Assembly (NCBI GenBank): GCA_024710675.1
Contig: JANJUH010000079.1
Location: forward strand, 1 to 8,188
Direction: 5' to 3'
DNA: 8,188 nucleotides
Source of the DNA: Lysobacterales bacterium
GTDB lineage: Bacteria > Pseudomonadota > Gammaproteobacteria > Xanthomonadales > SZUA-5
The position numbers were made by a program, and so were the translations under genes. This document shows positions 1 through 5,571 of the stretch, piece after piece. Every line of letters begins with the position of its first letter. Position 1 is the stretch's first letter. The notes beneath the pieces are model-generated. The model was not told the origin of the DNA, ran no database searches, and saw nothing but the letters and a program-made list of their open reading frames with translations.

Positions 1-2
1 TC

Positions 3-494
3 GCGGTCGTCTACGCGCTGCTGCGCTCACCGCGCAGCCGCCAGCCGGAGCATTCGCCGCTGCGCGCGGCACTGCTGGCCTCGATGCTGCTGTTCGCCGC
101 CGGCGGCGTGATCGGCGTGTTCCTCTCCAGCAGCAATGTGCGCATCCCGGCGCACTATCACGGCTGCATCGTCGGCGTGACGCTGGCGCTGATGGGCCTG
201 GTCTACCTCTTGCTGCCCACCTTCGGGTATCGCGCCCCAGCCGGCGGCCTCGCGCGCTGGCAACCCTGGCTCTATGGCGGCGGGCAGTTGCTGCACATCA
301 TAGGCCTGGTGTGGTCCGGCGGTTACGGCGTGCAGCGCAAGGTCGCCGGCGCCGAGCAGGTGCTGCGCACGCCATCGGAGATCGCCGGCATGGGGCTGAT
401 GGGCCTCGGCGGGTTGATCGCGATCATCGGCGGCATCCTCTTCATCGTCGTGGTCTGGCGCGCCGTGCGCCAGCGCGCGGAGACGGCGCGATGA
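3..494 (+). CDS. Heme-copper oxidase subunit I, C-terminal part (5' end outside window)
   Basis: Terminal part of the catalytic subunit of a membrane heme-copper oxidase; 163 residues are visible and the reading frame is open to the left edge. Four hydrophobic segments match canonical helices IX-XII. The His-Tyr-His at bases 153-161 (context IPAHYHGCIVG) sits where family members carry the HxH pair of helix X that binds the high-spin and low-spin hemes. The next helix holds QLLHIIGLVWSGGYG, followed by a basic loop (QRKVAG) and a last glycine-rich helix. The known family reaction is quinol or cytochrome c oxidation coupled to O2 reduction; some branches reduce NO. The residues that would separate these (Cu ligands, cross-linked Tyr, proton channels) lie upstream of the window, so the subtype is undecided. 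The stop overlaps the next start as ATGA at 491-494, indicating one operon and translational coupling. Confidence 0.85.
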   Translation, partial: AVVYALLRSPRSRQPEHSPLRAALLASMLLFAAGGVIGVFLSSSNVRIPAHYHGCIVGVTLALMGLVYLLLPTFGYRAPAGGLARWQPWLYGGGQLLHIIGLVWSGGYGVQRKVAGAEQVLRTPSEIAGMGLMGLGGLIAIIGGILFIVVVWRAVRQRAETAR

Positions 495-1696
495 CCGGCA
501 GCGTGCAGGCCGCCCTGCGCCACGCCTTCATGGCGGCCGAGGCGGTGTTCAACCGCGCCTTCGGTGATCGCCTGAATCCGCTCTATCACCTGGGCGCGAT
601 CACCTTCTTCCTGTTCTGGGTGGTGGCCGCCAGCGGCCTGTACCTGTACGCCTTCTTCCGCACCGGCGTGCCGGAGGCCTACAGTTCGGTGGAAGCACTG
701 ACCCACGGCCAGTGGTGGGTCGGCGGCATCCTGCGCAGCGTCCATCGCTATGCCTCGGACGCGATGGTGCTGCTGATGGGCGTGCACATGCTGCGCCACT
801 ACGCCTACGATCGCCTGCGTGGCTTCCGCAGCTTCTCCTGGCTGACCGGCGTCGCGCTGATCTGGCTGGTCTACATCTCGGGGATCAACGGCTACATGCT
901 GCCCTGGGACCGGCTGGCGCAGTTCACCATCGTCACCAGCTTCCAGCTGATGGATTCGCTGCCCGGCCTCGGCGGCACGCTGGTGCGCAACTTCCTCTAT
1001 CCGGAGAGCGTGAACGACCGCTTCTTCTCGCTGCTCGCCTTCATCCATATCGGCGTGCCGCTGCTGGTGCTGTTGCTGATGTTCGTCCACGTGCAACGGG
1101 TGCCGAAGGCGGCGACCAACCCGCCGCGGCCGATTGCCCTCGGCGTCAGCGTGATGCTGCTGCTGCTCTCGATCCTGCTGCCGGTGCACAGCCAGGGCGG
1201 CGTGGCCGATCTCGCCACCGAAGTCGGTGCGCTCGCGCTCGACTGGTTCTACCTGCCGCTGCTGCCGCTGATCGACGACTGGGCGCCGTCGGCGGTCTGG
1301 GGCCTGCTCCTCGGCGGCACCCTGCTGCTGTGTGCGCTGCCGTGGGTCGGCCGCCGCGGCACGCAACGACCGCATCAGGTCGCCCTGCACCCGGGCAGCA
1401 AGCAGCTCGCGGTGCGCCCCGGCGAGACCTTGCTCGAGGCTGGATTGCGCGCCGGCCTGGCACTGCCCTACGACTGCCGCAACGGCGGCTGCGGGGTCTG
1501 CCTGTGCCACGTGATGGCCGGTCGCATCGACCACGGCGCCTACCAGCCCTCGGCCTTGACCGCGGCGATGCGCGCCAATGGCAAGGCCCTGATGTGCTGT
1601 GCGGTGCCGCTCGACGACCTGGTGGTCGAGGTCGATGTGGCCAGCCTGGAACCCGGCGCCGCGCCGGCGGTCAGCCGTCACGTCGGCCGCATCTAG
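491..1696 (+). CDS. Cytochrome b N-terminal domain fused to 2Fe-2S ferredoxin domain
   Basis: A 401-residue membrane electron-transfer protein. Residues 35-205 are a cytochrome b N-terminal (b6-like) four-helix unit. Helix B has H85 and H99 and helix D has H186 and H200, both pairs 14 apart, as expected for two b hemes. Two further hydrophobic segments lie near 214-234 and 267-286. Residues 296-386 form a plant-type ferredoxin domain with C329-x4-C334-x2-C337 and the fourth ligand at C369 (C370 is adjacent). With six helices and a cytoplasmic N-terminus, the iron-sulfur domain would lie in the cytoplasm. No Rieske protein or cytochrome b C-terminal subunit is seen nearby, so this is not a standard bc1 complex. 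The start is fixed by the ATGA overlap with the oxidase gene. The stop is a TAG in frame with the following reductase domain, and the two may form one protein (see findings). Inferred role: carrying electrons from NAD(P)H through 2Fe-2S to b hemes and the quinone pool or oxidase. Confidence 0.9.
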   Translation: MTGSVQAALRHAFMAAEAVFNRAFGDRLNPLYHLGAITFFLFWVVAASGLYLYAFFRTGVPEAYSSVEALTHGQWWVGGILRSVHRYASDAMVLLMGVHMLRHYAYDRLRGFRSFSWLTGVALIWLVYISGINGYMLPWDRLAQFTIVTSFQLMDSLPGLGGTLVRNFLYPESVNDRFFSLLAFIHIGVPLLVLLLMFVHVQRVPKAATNPPRPIALGVSVMLLLLSILLPVHSQGGVADLATEVGALALDWFYLPLLPLIDDWAPSAVWGLLLGGTLLLCALPWVGRRGTQRPHQVALHPGSKQLAVRPGETLLEAGLRAGLALPYDCRNGGCGVCLCHVMAGRIDHGAYQPSALTAAMRANGKALMCCAVPLDDLVVEVDVASLEPGAAPAVSRHVGRI

Positions 1697-1699
1697 CGC

Positions 1700-2407
1700 A
1701 TGGAGCGCCTCGCCCCGCAGGTGATGCGGCTTTGGGTCGCCTTGCCGGCCGGCGAGCGCATCGAATTCGCAGCCGGGCAGTATCTCAACATCATCCTAGA
1801 CGACGGCCAGCGCCGCGCCTTCTCCTTCGCCCAGGCGCCGCAGGTCGAGGGTGCGATCGAACTGCACGTGCGCCTGATCCCGGGCGGGCGCTTCACCACC
1901 CACGTCTTCGAGGCGATGAAGGTCGGCGATACGCTGCACTTCGAGGCGCCGCTCGGCCGCTTCACTCTGCACGCCAGCGAGCGTCCGATCCTGTTCATCG
2001 CCGGCGCCACCGGCTTCGCGCCGATCAAGAGCATCGTCGAGGACGCCTTCCACCGCGGCATCCAGCGGCCCATGCACCTGTACTGGGGCGTGCGCCAGCC
2101 CGAGGACCTGTACTGCCTGGACCTCATCGAGCGCTGGCAGCGCGAGCACCCGAACTTCAAGGCCGAGCTGATCGTCTCCGACGAAGCCGCCGCGGCGAGC
2201 TGGACCGGTCGCAAGGGCCTGGTCCACGAGGCGATGCTCGCCGACTTCCCGGACCTGCGCGGCCACGAGGTCTACGTCTGCGGCTCGGTGCAAATGGTCA
2301 ACCACGCGGTGCCCGACTTCCTTGCCCACGGCCTCGCCGCCGACGCCTGCTTCTCGGATGCCTTCCATCCGGCGCTGGCGCCCACGGCGGACCCACGGTC
2401 TGCATGA
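1700..2407 (+). CDS. FAD/NAD(P)-binding ferredoxin-reductase-type domain protein, possibly the C-terminal part of the preceding protein
   Basis: A 235-residue oxidoreductase of the ferredoxin-NADP+ reductase superfamily, closest in style to the reductase half of CDP-6-deoxyglucoseen reductase-like proteins. The FAD-binding barrel shows AGQYLNI near 25 and the RxFS flavin motif at R39-S42. The nucleotide-binding domain opens with GATGFAP at 102-108 (usually GGTGFAP) and has YVCGS at 192-196. The C-terminal FSDAFH at 218-223 matches the family ending. Expected reaction: NAD(P)H oxidation with hydride transfer to FAD, then single electrons to a 2Fe-2S cluster, here the one encoded just upstream. 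The ATG lies three bases after the TAG of the previous gene, in the same frame, with no clear Shine-Dalgarno site. Starting here removes the front of the first barrel strand, which in relatives continues from the ferredoxin linker. Translation could occur by termination-reinitiation or by amber readthrough; a nonsense mutation or sequencing error is also possible. Confidence 0.85.
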   Translation: MERLAPQVMRLWVALPAGERIEFAAGQYLNIILDDGQRRAFSFAQAPQVEGAIELHVRLIPGGRFTTHVFEAMKVGDTLHFEAPLGRFTLHASERPILFIAGATGFAPIKSIVEDAFHRGIQRPMHLYWGVRQPEDLYCLDLIERWQREHPNFKAELIVSDEAAAASWTGRKGLVHEAMLADFPDLRGHEVYVCGSVQMVNHAVPDFLAHGLAADACFSDAFHPALAPTADPRSA

Positions 2408-2417
2408 TCCCGGTCAA
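2404..2417 (+). promoter_or_regulatory. FNR/Dnr-like palindrome and -10 for the 69-residue protein gene
   Basis: ATGAT-CCCG-GTCAA matches the CRP/FNR-family consensus TTGAT/C-N4-GTCAA at 9 of 10 half-site bases. A -10-like TAACGT follows at 2440-2445, 22 bases after the box, the spacing of a class II FNR promoter centred at -41.5. The predicted transcription start is near 2452, giving a leader of about 24 bases before the ATG at 2476. The box overlaps the stop codon of the reductase gene. Seen: the sequence and spacing. Inferred: activation by an FNR, Anr or Dnr type regulator. Confidence 0.55.
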
Positions 2418-2475
2418 GGTACGGTTTTCTTGCGGCGGCTAACGTGGCCACCGTCGTCCCCGCAGGAACACACCG

Positions 2476-2685
2476 ATGAGCCAGGAACTTCTCGCCCTAG
2501 CCCGCGCCGCCATTGCCCAGCACGACCCGACCGCGGTCGTCGAACTGCAAGGCGGTCACCTCAAGGTGGACTCGGTGCTCGCCGCACCTGCGCTCGTCGG
2601 CATCCTGCGCGCCAACTCGATCCTCACCCAGGACGCCAACCCGCATCGCAGCGGTGGCTGTTGCGGCGGCTGCGGCGGCGGCTGA
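2476..2685 (+). CDS. Small protein with Gly/Cys-rich C-terminal tail, unknown function
   Basis: A 69-residue protein of no family I recognise. The start is supported by an AGGA ribosome-binding site at 2464-2467, eight bases upstream. Residues 1-50 look like a compact alpha/beta domain (MSQELLALARAAIAQHD, then ELQGGHLKVDSVL). The end is SGGCCGGCGGG, with cysteines at 62, 63 and 66 among seven glycines of residues 60-69. There is no signal peptide, so a cytoplasmic protein is expected. Such a flexible thiol tail suits metal (Cu, Zn or Fe) binding or transfer; a substrate for peptide modification is also conceivable, but no modifying enzyme is seen in this window. It lies between the reductase and cytochrome genes and has its own FNR-like promoter of the same design as the pentaheme gene, which argues that it is real and tied to the same respiration. 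Function is inference only. Confidence 0.75.
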   Translation: MSQELLALARAAIAQHDPTAVVELQGGHLKVDSVLAAPALVGILRANSILTQDANPHRSGGCCGGCGGG

Positions 2686-2706
2686 GCCAATCGGTCATTG
2701 CCGCGC

Positions 2707-2720
2707 TTGACCTGGGTCAT
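2707..2720 (+). promoter_or_regulatory. FNR/Dnr-like palindrome and -10 for the pentaheme cytochrome gene
   Basis: TTGAC-CTGG-GTCAT is a near-perfect inverted repeat, one base short of TTGAC-N4-GTCAA. A -10-like TACCGT lies at 2744-2749 after a 23-base gap, predicting a start near 2755 and a leader of about 25 bases. Read as a sigma-70 -35 box, TTGACC has no -10 at 17 bases, so an activator site fits better. Twelve bases (2701-2712) recur exactly at 4447-4458. Confidence 0.65.
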
Positions 2721-2779
2721 GGGTCCGGTGCGGCAGGGGCGGGTACCGTGAGGCGCATCCGTTCCAGCGGAATCCCGGC

Positions 2780-4444
2780 ATGCGCCTTGCCTCGTCCTTG
2801 CTCTTCTGCGCACTGCTTGCCGCAGCGCCCCTCGCCGCCCAGCTCCCTCTGCCGCTGACGCAGGACGACTTCCGCGTCCCGGGGACCCAGGTCGGCGATG
2901 TACCGACCTGGCTGGTGCAGAGCGCCGGCCAGTGCCAGATGTGCCACGGCGGCTACGATCCCGGCGTTGATCCTTACTCCACCTGGGCCGGCAGCCTGAT
3001 GGCGCTGGGTGGCCGCGATCCGCTGTTCTACGCGCAGATGAGCCTGGCCAACCAGGACGTCGAGAACGTCGGCAGCTACTGCCTGCGCTGCCACGTGCCG
3101 ATCGCCGTGGCTTCGGGTCATGTGCAGCAGCCCGATGGCAGCACCCTCGACGAGCGCGACAAGGAGGGCGTGAGCTGTCACTTCTGCCACCTGATGGTCG
3201 ACCCGGTCTACGAGGCCGGTGTCAGCCCGCCCGAGGATCTCGCCGTGCTCGGCACCCTCACCGAGGTGCCGCAGTACTACGGCAACGCGATGTTCGTGCT
3301 CGACCACCAGGACCGGCGCCGTGGCCCGCGCAGCGGGGTCGACGCGCCACACCCGGTGGTGGTGTCCTCCTTCCACCGCCAGAGCCGGATGTGCGGCACC
3401 TGCCACGATGTCGGCAACGTCGCCACCACCCGCCAACCGGATGGCAGCTGGCGCTACAACGCGATCGGTGAGCCGGCCCCCGATGCCGACCCCTGGCAGC
3501 AGTTTCCGCTCGAGCGCACTTACACCGAGTGGAAGCTATCGGCCTTCGCGGCCGGCGGCGTCGACCTCGGCGGTCGCTTCGGCGGCGCGCGCGGGCCGGT
3601 GGTCGGCAGTTGCCAGGATTGCCACATGCCGACGACCACCGGCAGTGCCTGCAGCTCGGGCGTGACGCGCAGCGATTTGCCCAGTCACTCCTTTGCCGGC
3701 GCCGCCGTGCCCTCGCTCGACCTGATCGCCGCGCACACCGCCGGCGATCCCAACGTCGACCAGCAGGCCATCGCCGCGGGTCGCCGGGAGGCGCTGGCGA
3801 TGCTGCAGAAGGCGGCCGATGTCGAGTTGAGCCTGGCTGCCGGCGAGCTGGTCGCGCGCGTCGTCAACCAGAGCGGCCACAAGCTGCCGACCGGCCATAT
3901 CGAGGGCCGCCGGGTCTGGCTCAATGTGCGCTTCCTCGACGCCAGCGGGGCGCTGCTGGCCGAACAGGGCGCCTACGACCACGCCAGCGCCACGCTCGAC
4001 GAGAGCGATGTGGTGGTCTACGAGATGCTGGTCGGCCTGAGCACGGCCGCGGCGGCGGCGACCGGCCTGCCGCCGGGGCCCACCGGCCACATGGCATTGG
4101 CCGACAGCATCGTCAAGGACACCCGCATCCCGCCGCGCGGCTTCGCCAACGCGGCCTTCGATGCCGGCGGCGCGCCGGTGGTCGGGATCGATTACGCCGA
4201 CGGCGAGCACTGGCACGAGCGGCGCACGCCACTGCCGGCGGGTACCGATCGCATCGTCGCCCGGCTCTACTACCAGAGCTTGCCACGCAGCTACATCGAG
4301 CACCTGCGCGACGGCAACCACAGCGACGAGTGGGGGAACATCCTGCATGCGCTATGGGAGCAGACCGGACGGGGTGCGCCGATCACGATGGCCGGCGCGA
4401 CCCTGGCGCTCGGCGATCGCCTGCACGGCGATGGCTTCGAGTAG
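2780..4444 (+). CDS. Periplasmic pentaheme cytochrome c (multiheme cytochrome c family)
   Basis: A 554-residue exported multiheme cytochrome. A Sec signal peptide ends near residue 20 (hydrophobic 5-16, then APLAA before QLPLP). Five CxxCH heme c sites are present: CQMCH 52-56, CLRCH 101-105, CHFCH 133-137, CGTCH 205-209 and CQDCH 278-282. Many other histidines could be distal ligands. The first half (WAGSLMALGGRDPLF, then NQDVEN and DKEGVSCHFCH) and the later NQSGHKLPTGHIEGRR at 364-378 are marks of a cytochrome c554-like family common in proteobacteria; the C-terminal 250 residues have no heme site and look beta-rich. No transmembrane anchor is seen, so it should be soluble in the periplasm. 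Probable role: electron transfer to or from the neighbouring respiratory proteins; an enzymatic activity on a nitrogen or sulfur compound cannot be excluded. The ribosome-binding site is weak (GCGGAA near 2767). The FNR-like promoter points to low-oxygen or NO control. Confidence 0.88.
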   Translation: MRLASSLLFCALLAAAPLAAQLPLPLTQDDFRVPGTQVGDVPTWLVQSAGQCQMCHGGYDPGVDPYSTWAGSLMALGGRDPLFYAQMSLANQDVENVGSYCLRCHVPIAVASGHVQQPDGSTLDERDKEGVSCHFCHLMVDPVYEAGVSPPEDLAVLGTLTEVPQYYGNAMFVLDHQDRRRGPRSGVDAPHPVVVSSFHRQSRMCGTCHDVGNVATTRQPDGSWRYNAIGEPAPDADPWQQFPLERTYTEWKLSAFAAGGVDLGGRFGGARGPVVGSCQDCHMPTTTGSACSSGVTRSDLPSHSFAGAAVPSLDLIAAHTAGDPNVDQQAIAAGRREALAMLQKAADVELSLAAGELVARVVNQSGHKLPTGHIEGRRVWLNVRFLDASGALLAEQGAYDHASATLDESDVVVYEMLVGLSTAAAAATGLPPGPTGHMALADSIVKDTRIPPRGFANAAFDAGGAPVVGIDYADGEHWHERRTPLPAGTDRIVARLYYQSLPRSYIEHLRDGNHSDEWGNILHALWEQTGRGAPITMAGATLALGDRLHGDGFE

Positions 4445-4452
4445 CGCCGCGC

Positions 4453-4466
4453 TTGACCCAGGTCAG
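4453..4466 (+). promoter_or_regulatory. FNR/Dnr-like palindrome and -10 for the cytochrome c lipoprotein-DGC operon
   Basis: TTGAC-CCAG-GTCAG matches the TTGAC-N4-GTCAA consensus at 9 of 10 half-site bases. A weak -10 (CAGCAT, 4490-4495) follows after 23 bases, the same gap as in the pentaheme promoter. The predicted start is near 4501, about 44 bases before the ATG at 4545. The box begins only eight bases after the pentaheme stop codon, so this operon can be transcribed separately from it. Confidence 0.55.
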
Positions 4467-4544
4467 GGCCTCTCGAAGCGCCAGGCTGCCAGCATTGACC
4501 CATCGGCGCCCAAGCGCCGCCGTTCACCTGTGGAGGATCCCGCG

Positions 4545-5030
4545 ATGAAACATGCCCTGTTGCCCCTGCTCGTAGCCCTGGCCCTGGTGGGCTGCAAGCC
4601 GCAGGATCCGCCGCCGTTGCCGCCGCAGGTCGGCACCACCGCACCCGCACCGGCCGCACCGGCACCCGCACCGGCAACCACCGAACAAGCCGCCACGCCC
4701 ACCGACGGCGCCGATGGCGAGGGTATCGCCGATGGCACCACGTCCACCGACGCCGCGCCGGTGGTTGCCGCCGCCGCGATCGATGGGGCGGGGATCTATG
4801 CCAGGGCCTGCGCCACCTGCCACGCCACCGGCCTGGCCGGCGCGCCCAAGCTCGGTGATGCCGCCGACTGGGGTCCGCGCATTGCCCAAGGCGAGGCCAC
4901 CCTCCACGAACATGCCATCAAGGGCTTCACCGGCGAAAAGGGCATGATGCCGCCCAAGGGTGGCTTCGTGAACCTGAGCGATGACGAGGTCAAGGCTGCG
5001 GTCGCGCACATGACCGATTCGGTGCAATGA
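4545..5030 (+). CDS. Monoheme cytochrome c lipoprotein
   Basis: A 161-residue class I cytochrome c carried on a lipid anchor. The start is set by GGAGG at 4532-4536, eight bases upstream, and by the signal peptide that begins there; the frame is open further upstream but overlaps the pentaheme gene. The lipobox LVGC puts the lipidated cysteine at residue 17. Residues 18-80 are a Pro/Ala/Thr-rich tether. The heme domain (about 79-161) has CATCH at 89-93 and MPPKGG at 135-140, whose Met135 (or Met134) is the likely sixth ligand, as in c5/c555-like cytochromes. The protein would sit on the periplasmic face of a membrane with the domain free to swing, shuttling electrons between the pentaheme cytochrome, quinol-oxidising partners and the oxidase (partners inferred from position). 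Its TGA overlaps the next ATG (5027-5030). Confidence 0.9.
   Translation: MKHALLPLLVALALVGCKPQDPPPLPPQVGTTAPAPAAPAPAPATTEQAATPTDGADGEGIADGTTSTDAAPVVAAAAIDGAGIYARACATCHATGLAGAPKLGDAADWGPRIAQGEATLHEHAIKGFTGEKGMMPPKGGFVNLSDDEVKAAVAHMTDSVQ
4641..4675 (+). repeat. Short direct repeat encoding the Pro/Ala tether
   Basis: A 14-base unit, GCACCCGCACCGGC, occurs at 4641-4654 and again at 4662-4675 within the linker of the cytochrome lipoprotein. It encodes alternating Ala-Pro. Slippage between copies could change tether length without breaking the frame only if whole codons are gained or lost; the 21-base period meets this. Confidence 0.7.
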
Positions 5031-5410
5031 GCCAGGCGCCGGCCAAGCCGCCGCTGGTCTACGCCTGCTCGGGCTGCTCCAGCGTGGCGCAGATGGCCAA
5101 TGCGCTTGCGCTGCGCCTGGACCGCGAGGGCATCGCCGAGATGTCCTGCATCTCCGGCGTCGGTGGTGGCGTGCCGGCACTGGTGCGCATCGCGCAGAGC
5201 GGCCGCCCCATCCTCGCACTCGACGGTTGCCCGATGGCCTGCGTCGTCCACTGCCTGGCCCGGGCCGGCGTGCGCCCGCAACGTCACATCGAACTCGGCC
5301 GCCTCGGCATCAAGAAGCGCCAGCACACCGATTTCGACCCGGCCGAGGCCGAGCGCTGCTATGTGCACGATGTGAAGCCGGCGGCCCGGACCTTGCAAGC
5401 CTTGCCGTAG
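5027..5410 (+). CDS. DGC-domain putative zinc-binding protein
   Basis: A 127-residue cytoplasmic protein without signal peptide or membrane segment. It matches the DGC family (named for its Asp-Gly-Cys motif, predicted to bind zinc): YACSGCSSVAQ at 12-22, C41, then LDGCPMACVVHC at 65-76, and C111. The cysteines C14, C17, C41, C68, C72 and C76 are the likely metal ligands. The biochemical role of the family is not established to my knowledge. The ATG overlaps the stop of the cytochrome lipoprotein gene by ATGA, so the two are translated together under the same FNR-like promoter. That placement suggests work in metal or thiol chemistry needed for the respiratory proteins, for example cofactor supply or regulation, which is inference. 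The stop codon TAG is part of the GTAG head of a REP-like element. Confidence 0.85.
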   Translation: MSQAPAKPPLVYACSGCSSVAQMANALALRLDREGIAEMSCISGVGGGVPALVRIAQSGRPILALDGCPMACVVHCLARAGVRPQRHIELGRLGIKKRQHTDFDPAEAERCYVHDVKPAARTLQALP

Positions 5411-5474
5411 GAGCGCCCTCGGGCGCGATCGATACCGCGACAAGTCCTGTTTCGCGCGCAGAGCGCGCTCCTAC
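5407..5474. repeat. REP-like doublet in inverted orientation (GTAG head to CTAC end)
   Basis: Two short hairpins face each other. The first starts with GTAG (5407-5410) and has GCGCCC/GGGCGC stems at 5413-5418 and 5421-5426. The second, GCGCGC-AGA-GCGCGC at 5454-5468, ends TCCTAC (5469-5474), the complement of GTAGGA. GTAG-headed REPs arranged as inverted pairs are known from Stenotrophomonas, Pseudomonas and relatives. Lying between the ends of two convergent genes, the pair could also act as a bidirectional transcription barrier or mRNA 3' stabiliser. Confidence 0.7.
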
Positions 5475-5491
5475 GTGGGGCGGGCCCCCAC
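5475..5491. other. GC hairpin between convergent genes
   Basis: GTGGGG (5475-5480) pairs with CCCCAC (5486-5491) around a five-base loop, directly after the inverted REP pair. There is no T tract on either side, so it is not a classical intrinsic terminator, but with the adjacent hairpins it may help end transcription from both sides. Confidence 0.4.
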
Positions 5492-5499
5492 ACGAACCG

Positions 5500-5520
5500 C
5501 AGGAGCGCCCTGGGGCGCGA
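5500..5520 (+). repeat. Third REP-like hairpin, direct copy
   Basis: CAGGAGCGCCC-TG-GGGCGC repeats the first REP unit in the same orientation, with head GCAG in place of GTAG. The stem is GCGCCC 5505-5510 with GGGCGC 5513-5518. The following bases (GACAGGTTTCACGTCACGG, from 5519) resemble the tail often seen after such units in GC-rich gammaproteobacteria; that last point is from memory. Confidence 0.6.
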
Positions 5521-5571
5521 CAGGTTTCACGTCACGGCCACCGCGTACGCAGGGATTCGGGCTCCCTCCGC

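Noticed and set aside
311..490. Upstream extension of the cytochrome b gene start
   Set aside because: It would overlap the oxidase gene by 180 bases and add an Arg-rich stretch; ATG 491 with the ATGA overlap gives a normal N-terminus.
323..1681. Long minus-strand open frame opposite the cytochrome b gene
   Set aside because: The translation is rich in Gln, His, Ala and Arg without domain motifs, a typical antisense shadow in GC-rich DNA.
712..2442. Long + strand open frame overlapping the cytochrome b and reductase genes
   Set aside because: It is a +1-type shadow of high-GC genes: the translation is Arg/Ala/Pro-rich with no recognisable motif, while the other frame carries heme, 2Fe-2S, FAD and NAD motifs.
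2707..2735. TTGACC as a plain sigma-70 -35 element
   Set aside because: No -10 is present at 16-18 bases, whereas the inverted repeat and the 23-base gap to TACCGT fit an FNR-type site.
3536..4348. Minus-strand open frame opposite the pentaheme gene
   Set aside because: No motif or ribosome-binding site; the plus strand has five CxxCH sites and a signal peptide.
4161..4544. Upstream extension of the cytochrome c lipoprotein
   Set aside because: It overlaps the pentaheme gene and would bury the lipoprotein signal; GGAGG and the lipobox fix the start at 4545.
5407..5520. Possible CRISPR array from the repeated GAGCGCCC units
   Set aside because: Only three short palindromic units in mixed orientation, without uniform repeats and spacers; they are REP-like.
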